Part shown: positions 44,528 to 55,056 of the stretch, piece after piece
Layout of the letters: every line of letters begins with the position of its first letter
Numbering within the stretch: position 1 is the first letter of the stretch
From: Gremmenia infestans
Taxonomy: Eukaryota; Ascomycota; Leotiomycetes; Helotiales; Hamatocanthoscyphaceae
NCBI GenBank assembly: GCA_032629725.1
Contig: JAFEVB010000002.1
Coordinates: 3,906,001-3,970,000 of the forward strand
Direction: 5' to 3'
DNA length: 64,000 bases
Program-made: the position numbers and the translations under genes
The notes under the pieces: model-generated
What the model was told of the DNA's origin: nothing
The model's input: the letters and a program-made list of their open reading frames with translations, nothing else
Database searches by the model: none

Positions 44528-46573
44528 TTACCGTAAAGGCTGCTTGACGTCCTGCACACCATTTGCAATGACCTCTCTAAGTGTCCAGCGGGGTGGGGTG
44601 ACGATCCCTTGCAGACCGTTTGCCTTCTGCCACTCCTTTTCCATTTCTGGGGTCACACCATCTGGGAGGTGTTCAGCCCCGCCGGCTACACCGGTGGAGA
44701 ACTTGAGCTGGAGGACGTCTCCGATCTCATCACATGCTGCGAGGACACGGTCCATGTCATCCTTGTTGTGAGCAGCCGAGACACAGAAACGAGCGCGGGA
44801 AGAGACGAGTGGAGTAGCGGGGTATCCGACAATGACAACGGAGATCTTGCGGCGGAGCATTTCGTGGGAGAAGGCTGGCATCTTGGCAGGGTTGTACAGA
44901 ACGATGGGGATAATGGGAGAGTCATCATGACCATACACAATGAATCCGAGACGCTTCAATCCAAGGCGGAGATATCTCGAGTTGAAAGTAATACGTTGGA
45001 GACGCTCTTCACCTTGTCCGGGAACAATATCGCCATTGATAATCTTGAGGGCGCTAAGGATTTGCATGAGAACGGGAGGCGTAGGTGATTCTCCGTAGAT
45101 AGTAGCTGCATTTGTAGCACGAAGCTTGTCGATGATGTGCTTGTCGGCAGCAACGTAACCGCCATTGGCGCCAAAGGACTTTGTCAGTGTTCCCATAAGG
45201 ATATCAATCTCTGAAGGATCAATGCCGAAGTAATCGCAGACACCGCGGCCACGGGGACCAAGCGCGCCAATAGAGTGGGCTTCGTCGACAAACAGATGGA
45301 ACTTATATCTCTTCTTGAGTTTGAGTATGCCGGGCAGGTCACACATCGTCCCTTCCATAGAGTACAGACCCTCAACAACCAGGAGGATCTTCTTCCACGG
45401 GCGGTGGGTGCGAGGTTGTCCTTGGGAAATGGCCTCACGCAAGGTCTTCTCGAGATCAGCCATATCATTGTGTTTGAATGAGGTAATCATTGCGCCGGAC
45501 AGACGAGCTCCAACACGGATGGAGGCGTGATTCAACTCATCAGAGATAATGAGCGATCCCTTGCTAACCAATGCAGGGAACGAGGTAGCATTTGTAGAAA
45601 ATCCCATAGAGAAAACCATGGCCGATGGCTTACCAACGAACTTTGCAATTTTGTCTTCAACCTCCAAGGCCAGATCAGTAGTTCCACAATCAGCTCGAGG
45701 GCTTACGGCACTGATTCCATACTTCTTAATGGTTTCCTCGACGGCATCCGCACATGGACCCTCAGACTGAGCGAAACCAAGATAATTGTAGGAGCTCATG
45801 TTTAACGTTTCGGTGTATGTGCCAGTAAATTGGTAATTTCTGTTGAAGTCACTCGTTTTTCTGTCTATCAGAGTAATATATCTGCCCGGAACTCCTGTGA
45901 TTGGTCGAGCGAAGCAGTCGTCGATACGTAACTTCAGCCTGCGGACATAGAAGTTGTCGAAGTCGCTGTTTAAGGCCGCATAGCCATTGGCGTCCTTGAG
46001 GTGTCTGTAATGGTCTGGCTTGAAACGCTTTCCGAAGAAATCTCTAACATGTCCAAAGACTATTAGGACAAGGTAGCTGATATAAGTTGTCAAGAGGTAG
46101 TAGTAGGGCGGTTCGTCGATAATTGGCTCCGCGAGCTCTCCTCCCATGTGCTTGCTCACATATCGATGGCTTTGGGCTCCAAGAGGACCAAACTGCGCGT
46201 CTATTCTTGCCTGTCTGTTTGCCTCTGCAACAGAGGGTGGTTGAAAAAGGGTAGTAGGTGGTTCGTCCATATTTGCTTCGCCCGCCTTTGCTGTTGAAAG
46301 AGAAATTGTTGGTAATGACAGTGATGGGGCGCTGATATGGGGCGATGGATTGTTGAGTAGGTATTGCTGTTGCGCCTGTACCGCAGACAGGAGAGCTGCT
46401 TGTGCAGACTGTTGCTCCTTGCCCTTGGGTGAGGTGGTGAAGAATTGTGCTAGTCTGTTACCCTTGGACGTAGATGGCCTCCTAGGCGCAGGTTTATCTG
46501 ACGGCGTAGTAACCGTGGTGGTGGTAGAACTGGCAAACGGGTTTCGAGGAATTCTTTGAGGCATTGTGGTCAT
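44528..46573 (-). CDS. LCB2: Serine palmitoyltransferase catalytic subunit Lcb2
   Basis: An intronless frame of 681 codons. After a disordered Ser/Thr-rich N-terminus there is a membrane segment (YYYLLTTYISYLVLIVFG, about residues 155-175), then an alpha-oxoamine synthase (PLP fold type I) domain: NYLGFAQSEG, SPRADCGTTDLALEVEDKIAKFVG, VDEAHSIGALGPRGRG, and the PLP-lysine motif GTLTKSFGANGGY (Lys near residue 464). The presence of this Lys distinguishes Lcb2 from the non-catalytic Lcb1. With Lcb1 it condenses serine and palmitoyl-CoA to 3-ketodihydrosphingosine at the ER, the first step of sphingolipid synthesis. The N-terminal extension is longer than in yeast. Confidence 0.97.
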   Translation of the reverse strand: MTTMPQRIPRNPFASSTTTTVTTPSDKPAPRRPSTSKGNRLAQFFTTSPKGKEQQSAQAALLSAVQAQQQYLLNNPSPHISAPSLSLPTISLSTAKAGEANMDEPPTTLFQPPSVAEANRQARIDAQFGPLGAQSHRYVSKHMGGELAEPIIDEPPYYYLLTTYISYLVLIVFGHVRDFFGKRFKPDHYRHLKDANGYAALNSDFDNFYVRRLKLRIDDCFARPITGVPGRYITLIDRKTSDFNRNYQFTGTYTETLNMSSYNYLGFAQSEGPCADAVEETIKKYGISAVSPRADCGTTDLALEVEDKIAKFVGKPSAMVFSMGFSTNATSFPALVSKGSLIISDELNHASIRVGARLSGAMITSFKHNDMADLEKTLREAISQGQPRTHRPWKKILLVVEGLYSMEGTMCDLPGILKLKKRYKFHLFVDEAHSIGALGPRGRGVCDYFGIDPSEIDILMGTLTKSFGANGGYVAADKHIIDKLRATNAATIYGESPTPPVLMQILSALKIINGDIVPGQGEERLQRITFNSRYLRLGLKRLGFIVYGHDDSPIIPIVLYNPAKMPAFSHEMLRRKISVVIVGYPATPLVSSRARFCVSAAHNKDDMDRVLAACDEIGDVLQLKFSTGVAGGAEHLPDGVTPEMEKEWQKANGLQGIVTPPRWTLREVIANGVQDVKQPLR

Positions 46574-48757
46574 GAACTGATGCCCTTGCTGTTCAAGCAG
46601 AGGTGAAAGATCGAGGTGTGGTGTTGACCAAGGTATTCGTACAACAATGGTTTATTAAGTGGTAGGTATGATGTCTGGGATATCGGTTGAAGAGGTATAT
46701 CGAAGATTAATGAGGCGCGGGTTCGTTTACAGGACGGGGCGGTGAACAATGATTAATTGGTGGCTGAGTCTGTTGGAGAAAGCAGTGTTAGCGACGAGTT
46801 ACTTGCATGGTCGTTTATGTAAATCATAGGATAGAAGAGGCCCTCTGCGCCTTGTGCATCGAGCGCTGAGATAGGATGGAGTTGCATCTTCACCGACCGT
46901 TCCCCAGGTGGTCAAGTCAACACCAGGACCAATCTCAACCCCAAACAAAGGAATTGGGCCGTATCCGGAGTTGCAGAGGGTATAGAAAGATGATGCTTAC
47001 CAAGGAATGCGATCGCGACCGTAGATTGGGATTAGGAACGGGGGAATGCGATGCGATGTTGGTTTTGAGGAAGGCGCGTGCTGTGAGTGAGACGGCAATG
47101 AAGCAGTTACTGTACACAGGCAACACCAACACCGACGACAGCGTTAGGATGCAACCAAGGCTCCTTTCCTTTCCTTTCGCACCAACTCGACCGTTTGTGT
47201 ATTGTTTGTTGTCCGACGCGGTACGAGGTAAGGAGGGCGATTGGGGGTGGTGGAGAGGAGAAGGTTAAGAAAGGAAAGGTGTCGACGGATGCAGAGGGAA
47301 GAAGGTGCAGGAGAGGTGCAAGAGAAGGAGGTTGGGTTGGGATGGGATTCTTCTTGGGAAGAGGAAGTGAAGCCAAGCCCAAGTCAAGTCAAAGAGCAGC
47401 CAAGCATGGGTCGGCTTGTAGTAATGACCGATTCTTCCGCTCGCACTTGCACTTTCACTCCTCTTCGCTTCTCTTCGCTCCACTTCACTTCACTTCAATT
47501 GGCTAGCTGAGCAGAAGAGGCAGGGGAGAGCTCTTTCGCACTTGACCCTATGTTGATATGTTCACTCCTTGCGATTCATAAATGGCATGGGATAACGTTC
47601 ATAATGTTCATAATGTTCATAATCAGGATCAAATCAGGATCAGATCAGGATCAGCCGGTCATAAGTCATGAAATCCGTCTCTTTTTCACCAGGATCTTCT
47701 CGATTCTCTTCGCCCGCAAATTGCGACGGGTCTCGAACAACCTTGACCATCCCTGCCCCACCAGTGGCACCACCTGTCATTCGCTCGGTAGAGGCGGGAG
47801 ACTAAAGCTCTTACGGCCGGACTCTTCGGATCCACGGCGAACAGACCTGCAAATTTGGGTCGTCAATTTGCCTGGGGAAAGGGGGCTCGGCATTGTTTTT
47901 GTGCATATGGGTATGATTATGATACCATCTTATGCGTGTCGTGCACGGCATCATAGACTTGTGCATTTTTGTGTACTAGGAAGTAGGTACCGAGTACTTC
48001 CCCTCCACCAAGTCTAGTCCTTCGTCATCTTACAATATATATATCGTTTCCTTATGACGGTGAGAAAGAATTGATGATTCAACCATTTGAAGTATCTTAC
48101 TACAGTAGGTGTAGGTCTTACTTACTAAGTCTAAGGTATATGTGGTTTATGGCTAACAGCACAGCGTCATGAATTGTACCGAAATTCCCGGTCGACTTTT
48201 CTTTTCAGTGCGCATACTTCGTACTCCGTAGTCCGTACCGTAGTACCTACCGTACAGTACATACGCTCCGTACCGTACTGTGCCCCTGGATGAAGTCTCT
48301 TCAAACGACTCGGCCTCGGCTTGAAAATTCTTAATTTTAGCTTTAAGCCTCATTGACAGCCGCTGACGTTAGCTCCGTTATTTTGACTTGCCTTGCCCAG
48401 GCACTTGCCCAGGCACTCGGTATAGACTACCCCTCCATCCAAAGTCAGGAACGAAAAGCGCCATAAAGTTTAAAATTGTTTCAAGCGATTCGATTCAATT
48501 CAATCCGATTCGATTCATTCATTCTATAGTACTTGGTTGGGTTACGTAGGTACGGTCCATACTCCGTTCACCGGTATCGCATGAATTCATCCGCATTGTT
48601 CCGCCTCGCGTCCCGCTCCTATCAAATTCCCTCGGCTCTCCTTTCCCTTTAAGCTGATCCCAAGAACCGTACGGAGGGAGGTACAGTACAGTACAGTATA
48701 CTTTAATCAATTGATTGCATTACCAAAACCTCCCCAACACCATCGCCACCCCTAGAC
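46574..48757. other. Divergent intergenic between LCB2 and AACS, 2.2 kb
   Basis: No gene is called. It contains a short tandem array at 47597-47655 (GTTCATAAT units, then ATCAGGATCA units), a GTAC-rich block at 48208-48285 (CGTACTCCGTA, CCGTACCGTAGTACC) and a second at 48664-48700 (GTACAGTACAGTACAGTA) shortly before the AACS start. ATTCGATTCAATTCAAT-type repeats lie at 48485-48525. These probably belong to the AACS promoter. Confidence 0.5.
47597..47655 (+). repeat. Two adjoining short tandem arrays
   Basis: About three copies of GTTCATAAT run directly into about three copies of ATCAGGATCA(A/G). The arrays share the AAT/ATC junction. Noncoding. Confidence 0.8.
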
Positions 48758-51656
48758 ATGATCGAGTCCAAAGAACCCCTTGAGTTATGGAGACATTCCT
48801 CTCCAGAGACCACTGAGATGTGGTTCTTCAAAGAGCGGGTCGAGAAGAAGTATGGGGTCAAGTTAGACGACAGTTATCGAGACCTTTATAATTGGTCAGT
48901 TGAGAATATCGAGGATTTTTGGAGGGAGACATGTCTCTTTACAGGTGTACATGCCAAAAAGGCGGGGACGCAGGGGGTAGTAGATGCTTCGTTTGATCAA
49001 GTGAGTGATGTCTTCCCCCTTTACACGTGACATTGTGAGTTTCATTATCTTCAGAGCTCCGTAAGTGTGAGATCACCACTTGTGGATGGTGGAAACCGAT
49101 GAGGACTTCTCTTGATTTCATAATGCAACTTTAATCTTTGGGCAAACCTAATGTCTCTTATTATCGAGTTCATCAAGAACCCAAAGTGCTTTCCCCAAGC
49201 TCTTCTCAACATGCAGCAAATGCCACAATATAACAGCTGACTTGAAATACATAAAACACTACTTACCAACCCATCAGATCCTAGAAAAAGATGCCCCCAT
49301 GTTCCCCCGCCCAGACTTCCTCCCTGGCACCGAACTCAACTTCGCCCAGAACCTGCTCTATCCACTTCACCCAGACAGCCAGCATCCCGTCAAAGACGAC
49401 GACATCGCCATCATAGCCGCAACAGAAATATCACGCTCCGAAGTGACTTGGGCGGAACTGCGGAAACGGGTTGGGGAATGCTATAACGCACTTCAGCATC
49501 AAGGGGTGAAGCCTCTCGATAGAGTTGCGGGATTTGTGGGGAATCATACTAATGCTATTGTTGCTATGTTGGCTACTACTGCTTTGGGGGCTATTTGGAC
49601 TGCTGTCAGTCCTGATACGGGAGTCGGGGCTGTATTGGATAGGTTAGTGACTTTCAAGATATTTTATGTTTTTCACCTTTAGCAATATTGTTGTTGTTGT
49701 GTATTCGCGTTATCACTTATAGAAGACAAGAAGAAAATCTTCGCCAACTACTCTACCGTCCTTCCTCTATGTCACTCGCTCGCCATCGGGTGACGCTCCG
49801 CTGGCCCTCCGGGGGCCACTGCCGTGGAGGCCGGGAAGGTTCCCTCTTATGTTTTGAACTGATATATATATATATATTATGCCCTTCCCGGCCTCCACGG
49901 CAGTGGCCCCCGGAGAGCCAGCGGAGTGTCACTGGAAGGGTCACGAAGCAGAGTAGTAATAGCTTTTCTTGATCTCGTCACGTCTTTCTTTTAAGCCAGC
50001 CATGCTTCTTGAATCTTATCGGCTCCTCTTTCTTATCATATCGATCGGTTCTAACAGAATCCAGATTGGTACAAATTGAGCCGGTGGTCTTGTTTGCCGA
50101 CAATGCCTCATTCTACAACGGTAAGATACATGAAACAAGTACCAAGATCAAAGAGATAGTAGCTTCATTGCCAAAACTCCAGGCACTGGTTATATTCGAA
50201 GAAGTCTCTGCAGTCAAGATGAAAGAGCATATGGGCCATCTAAAACCACCAACCGGTTCTGCATACACATACCAAGATTTCCTCACACGGCAAGTTACAG
50301 GAACCCTCTCAACAGCATTCTACTAATCCCTCGACCAGACCACCCACACCAGACACAAGCATCACCCAAAACAGATTTACACTCTTTCCTCCATCCCACC
50401 CAGTCTACATCCTCTACAGCTCCGGCACAACGGGAAAGCCGAAATGCATCGTGCACTCCTCCTTCGGAACCCTCATCCAGCACAAAAAAGAACACATCCT
50501 CCACTGCGACCTCCGCCCCCACGACCGCCTCTTCTACTTCACCACAACCACCTGGATGATGTGGCACTGGCTCGTCTCCGGCCTCGCCTCCGCCGCCACA
50601 ATAATCCTCTACGATGGCTCCCCCTTCGCACCTCACGGCCCCCTCACCATGCCCCTGCTAATCGACGAACTATCCATAACCCACTTCGGCACCTCGGCCA
50701 AATACCTCTCCCTCCTTGAACAGAAATCCCTCTTCCCCCACGAAAACAACTTGGCCCTCAAACACCTAAAAGCCATCTACTCCACCGGCTCCCCCCTCGC
50801 ACCAAGTACATTCCAATATGTATACGCCGCCTTCGGCCCGGACATCAATCTCGGCAGCATAACAGGCGGCACAGACATAATATCCCTCTTCGGCGCCCCC
50901 TCCCCCCTATCCCCCGTCTTCAGCGGCGAAATCCAGCAAAAAGCCCTCGGCATGTGCATCTCGGCCTTCTCGCCCTCGGGGTCTATCCTCACGGATTCCT
51001 CACCCGGTGACCTCATCTGCTCGCGGCCCTTCCCCTCGCAACCCGTCTCCTTCTATGGGGCTGCGGGCATGGATAAATACCGGGAGAGCTATTTCGAGAT
51101 GTTCCCCGGCGTGTGGCATCATGGGGATTTCGTGCGTTTTAATGAGCGCACGGGCGGTATGGTGATGCTGGGGCGTAGTGATGGGATTTTGAAACCGAGT
51201 GGTGTACGCTTTGGAAGCGCGGAGATCTATAATATTCTGCTCAAGTATTTTGGGGCGGATGTTGAAGATGCGCTGTGTATTGGAAGGCGTAGGGAGGGGG
51301 ATGACGATGAAGTCGTCGTGCTGTTTTTGAAGATGGGGGACGGGAAAATACTAAGCGAAGGATTGAGGGAGGGCATTCGGGCGTGTGTTAGGAAGGAGTT
51401 GAGCGCTAGACACGTGCCGGGTGTTATTGAGGAGTGTGTGGAGATCCCCGTTACTACGAATGGGAAGAAGTGAGTTTCGTCTTGTTCTGTCCTTTCCTGT
51501 TTACCCGTTGTGCTTATATATTTGATTTGCTAACGAGAAAATAGGGTCGAGGTTGCCGTCAAGCAGATTCTCTGCGGCATGAACGTCAAAACTAGCGCTA
51601 GTGTTGCGAATTCAGAGTGTTTAGAATGGTACAGGGAATGGGCTGCTAAGAATTAG
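48758..51656 (+). CDS. Acetoacetyl-CoA synthetase
   Basis: Exons 48758-49000, 49278-49642, 50065-50289, 50375-51469 and 51545-51656 give 679 aa, all in phase. The order follows the ANL superfamily: an N-terminal ACS-type domain (WFFKERVEKKYG, LNFAQNLLYP), the phosphate loop YSSGTTGKPK, TTTWMMWHW, GGTDIISLF, MFPGVWHHGDF and GRSDGILKPSGVRFGSAEIY, ending near TTNGKKVEVAVKQI with the catalytic Lys of the C-terminal hinge. The enzyme activates acetoacetate with ATP and CoA in the cytosol, feeding sterol, isoprenoid and fatty-acid synthesis. Intron 2 (422 nt) carries a hairpin MITE. Intron 3 (85 nt) uses a GC donor (GCAAGT at 50290). Exon 4 is notably C-rich in its first half. Confidence 0.95.
49790..49932. 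mobile_element. 143-bp hairpin MITE inside an AACS intron
   Basis: The arms 49790-49839 and 49883-49932 are 50-nt inverted copies with only two mismatches, both transitions, separated by a 43-bp loop containing an (AT)n tract. The arms are GC-rich and begin GTGAC(G/A)CTCCGCTGG, resembling hAT-type termini (CAGTGACACTCC at the right end). It lies wholly within the 422-nt second intron of the acetoacetyl-CoA synthetase gene, which explains that intron's unusual length. I could not identify a clear target duplication. Confidence 0.85.
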
Positions 51657-52084
51657 ATTAAGATCTATCTATCCGTCACTGGATTTTAGAGATTTACACT
51701 GAATGGTACTATAACTTTCAGTCGGTGTATATGTTTTGTTCATATCACCACGATGTGTGCGCTTTTACCTGATTCATAGAAGAAACATGATATAGTTTTC
51801 AAGTTACTCGTCCTGAAATTCTGCAGTATAATACTGCAACGAAATCCACTTTCTTGTCAATCCTAACAGTCACCCTGGCTCCTGCGCGTGGCGGAAATGA
51901 ATTTGAAATTTAATTATCTATTTCAAGGAACGGTATGAATCAGCAAGTTGCTGTCAAAGAGAGACATTTCTATATTTTAGTTACAACTCAACTTAACTCA
52001 ACTCAACTGTACTTAATTTCTTCTACTCAAGTGACCTTTCATAAAGTTGAATATTAGCCTATTCCCCCCCCCTTCCACCCTCCA
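51657..52084. other. Convergent intergenic between AACS and the MAPR gene
   Basis: These 428 bp should be two 3' UTRs. They include an AACTCAACTT-type repeat at 51984-52012. No gene is seen. Confidence 0.5.
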
Positions 52085-53059
52085 CTACCCATCCAAAAAT
52101 CCCACAACCGGATATTTCTTCCTACAAGTCCCACTCATTAGCACATTCATTCAATTCCCCCACAGTATCAAAAAGAAAAAAGAAAAAGAACCCCCCCCCC
52201 GACCCTCTCTCTTCAACATCCTAAAACATACACACATACATACCTCAATTTCCTCTCCCAGCTCTCCAAACTCTCCACCTCCCACCCCTTCAAACTCTCC
52301 ACCTCCCACCCCTTCAAACTCTCCACTCCCACGCACTGATCATCCGGCCCAATAACAGCCCCTACATCGTTCCTCGCCAGCGCGATCGTGGCATCGCGGC
52401 CCGCGAAGCTGGCGTAAGGACCCGAGGGCCCGTAGAGGGAGGGCGCGGACGATATGTCGTAGACGATGCCGCGGGCTGCGAGGAAGATTGGTGTCGAGGG
52501 CGGAGAGCCGGTGTAGCTTGATAGTTCTCTGTTGAGTGATTGTGTTTAGAAAGATATATATATAGGTATGTATGCGAAGGTATGTGGATAAGGGGGGGCT
52601 AGTAGCAAGCTGGCAAGCAGGTCTACTGATCAAAGGGAAGATATATGTGTAATGCAGATAGCTCGAGCTCGAGCTCTTGAGCTTTGATTTGTCTTTGGTG
52701 GAAAGGAACGAGAGCACTGGGTTGCAATTGATGCTATTTATAAGGAGATGGGTATATAGGCGAGTGGACTATGCTTTGCTTTCAGCTATACGTACGTACT
52801 TTCTATTCAAGACCCGCGACGGCAGTGGTTTCATCTCCCCATTTCGTATCTGCTGGAGCAGTTTCTCCGGGATCTTTTCCGGCATTGACAAATTAGAGGG
52901 GACATCGACTTGGTCATGAAAGACTGGACGAGGTGTCTCCGTAGAAGGGTTCGATGCATATGGAAAGGAAGCTTTGAGACAGTGCCAGAGAATGCAGATC
53001 AATACACCGATGAGGAGCCATAGAGCTGGGGACTCTGTTATGAGATGAGAGAGAGACAT
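52085..53059 (-). CDS. Membrane-anchored cytochrome-b5-like heme protein (MAPR / Dap1 family)
   Basis: Exons 53059-52800, 52528-52244 and 52121-52085, with introns of 271 and 122 nt, give 193 aa. A single TM segment near the N-terminus (ALWLLIGVLICILWHCL) is followed by a cytochrome-b5-like domain from residue 88: ELSSYTG, IFLAARGIVYDISSAPSLYGPSGPYASFAGRDAT, with the MAPR-type heme-ligand region at Tyr119/Tyr125. The terminal KKYPVVGFLDG closes the domain. Dap1/PGRMC1 proteins bind heme and stabilise P450s, notably the sterol enzyme Erg11, in the ER. Between domain core and end is an in-frame tandem repeat (ESLKGWEV twice plus a partial third). A P450 gene lies 2 kb away. Start chosen at MSLSHL; an ATG 42 nt upstream is in frame. 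Confidence 0.88.
52268..52333 (-). repeat. 24-bp coding tandem repeat in the MAPR gene
   Basis: Two identical 24-bp units (52268-52291, 52292-52315) and a partial third encode repeated ESLKGWEV on the minus strand, inside the helix that in relatives occurs once before the final KYxVVG segment. Confidence 0.9.
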
Positions 53060-53771
53060 TGTATGTTTTCGGAGAGTAGGATCAAGCAAGCATGCGTGCA
53101 ATGAGAGACGGAATGGAAAGATGGTCTTTCAAACACCTCTATACAAGAAATGCCGCCTCAACTTACCGATACTCGTACAGTACACCGCATTATTTTAGTA
53201 TTGTTCAGCTCGAAACATTCCGAGAGTCCCGTCCTATAGCAAAACGACATGAAGGTCAGCTGCCCTCACCGTACCTGATCCGCAAAGTATATTCTTCTAC
53301 TACTGTACCGTAGGTCCGTAGGCGATGCTGATCGCGACGGCTGAAGAAACCTTAAAATTTGATTTTTCGTTTGCTGGCAAGGCAATAAGACGACTTAGGA
53401 TGTCTGAACTGGGCCATCCTACGTACCTAGTCATTGTCGACGAATTACTGGTATGGTATACATATAGACTTCGTGCCTAAGGTAGTGTACCGTGGCGTGG
53501 GCGACCGCTACTGCGAAACCCCCCACAAACCCCGCTCTTCAGCCTCTCCCCACAACCCCAGAGTGACCCGCTGGGCCGACTGTACAGTCTCTTTGGTTTG
53601 GTGCCACGAGGATTTCCCCCTTGTCTACGCTCGTTTCAAAGTACTAGATGTGATACTACTTGTACTGCCAAACCTTTTAAGTCTATGGAGTGCCCTCGAA
53701 ACCCCTTTTGAATATTCTAGTTTTATTTACATTGTTATTGATATTGTCACTTCTCTTCCAAACCAGCAGTC
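53060..53771. other. Divergent intergenic between the MAPR and DUF4188 genes
   Basis: These 712 bp hold both promoters. GTAC/CGTA words recur (53175-53185, 53305-53320, 53419-53432). A plus-strand frame at 53434-53967 has no family resemblance and overlaps the DUF4188 exon in another frame, so it is not called. Confidence 0.5.
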
Positions 53772-54910
53772 ATGCCAAACATCGGACTCGTACCGCCGTT
53801 TGCGAAACGGCCACCGTCTCAATTCGCAGAGGCAGCCAACTTGGGCAACCGAAAGGCCTTCTTTGGTCTCTGCAGCATGTATGAACTGGCTGTACGATAT
53901 CCCACCCCACCACCCGTCCGAATATATTGCAGCAGCTAATCAAGGGAAAGTAGATGCTTCGGGATAATTTCAAAACCAGCACATGGATTCTCATCGGCGC
54001 TTGCGTTCAAGGTCTGCTCTTGAATCTGCTGCCCGGCTTTCTCGGACTCGCTCCCGCACTTGTAGTCTTGGGATGGCGGCTCACAGATACCCTGCTTATG
54101 ACGGTTGGTCTGAAGAGAAACCACTACATGGATGGTGTCATTCCGGGGAAATGGTCGACTCATTTCCCTAACCAGGAGGGAGAATATGCTGGGGATCCTG
54201 CAGATAGCGAAGTATGCGTTATTGTGCTCGCTGCGAGAAGTAATCAGTAAGTCATCTCATAAGCTAGCTACGCCTGCCTAAAAGGAATCCCCTAAATTGG
54301 CTCACATTATCCCCTCAATTCAGCCCCCTTGGCATGTTTGCATCTGGATACCAAACCATCTTCAGCTACTTCTCAGCCAATGTTGCGTCCCTAGAAGCCA
54401 ACCCAGAAGAGCAGGGCTGGCTTGGTATGTCCGGGTGGTTGAATGCCGGCGACCGCAGCACAGCTTCTGAAGCCATGATGATCGGCTACTTCAAGAACGT
54501 GGATTATCTGCACAAATTCGCCCACGGCACTAGCCATCGTAATGGATGGAATTGGTGGAATCGCACGCTCAAAGATCATCCCTATCTGAGTATCATGCAC
54601 GAAGTCTATCAGGTACCAAAATCGAGCTGGGAGAGTATCTTCATCAATTATCATCCGACCGGTATCGGTAAGTGCTGTGAACCTCGATTGGGAGATGACA
54701 CTAATATATTTAATAGGTGCAACTACTCATGCTGTGAGGACAAAGCAAGATGCTTCTACTGCTTCCCCTGATGCGACAACTGCTTGGTTCTCGCCAATCG
54801 TAGAAGCACAGAAGGGGACTTGGAGATCCAGTTCGGGCCGTATGGGTCGCTCAGATGGCGCAGGAAATGTTGCATACGGTGATGATCCCTATGCGATGCC
54901 TAAGGTATAA
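53772..54910 (+). CDS. DUF4188 (monooxygenase-like) protein
   Basis: Exons 53772-53891, 53954-54246, 54324-54667 and 54717-54910 give 316 aa, all in phase. The first intron (62 nt, GTACGA...GCTAATC...TAG) is inferred because it joins MPNIGLVPPFAKRP...SMYELA to MLRDNFKTSTWILIG; translation could otherwise start at 53954. A hydrophobic helix (IGACVQGLLLNLLPGFLGLAPAL) near residues 55-75 suggests membrane association. The downstream part (GMFASGYQTIFSYF, YFKNVDYLHKFAHGTSHRNGWNWW, SIMHEVYQVPKSSWESIFINYHPTGI) matches the fungal DUF4188 family, predicted as monooxygenases of the dimeric alpha/beta-barrel class with unknown substrates. Neighbours are a P450 and a P450-supporting MAPR protein. Confidence 0.88.
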
Positions 54911-55056
54911 TCTAAACGAGTTGGGATAGACCGAGGATGGGGGCCTGGGCGTGATTGGATGGACTGGAAAGCGGATGATACTCTGTGTTTTGTAAGAAGG
55001 TAAAATGGCTTCTTGTAACTAATTTCAGTACGCTTCTTGTTTGAACCTACCAGTTT

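Noticed and set aside
53434..53967. 177-codon plus-strand open frame before the DUF4188 gene
   Set aside because: It overlaps the DUF4188 first exon in another frame, shows no family resemblance, and the spliced alternative explains the region better.
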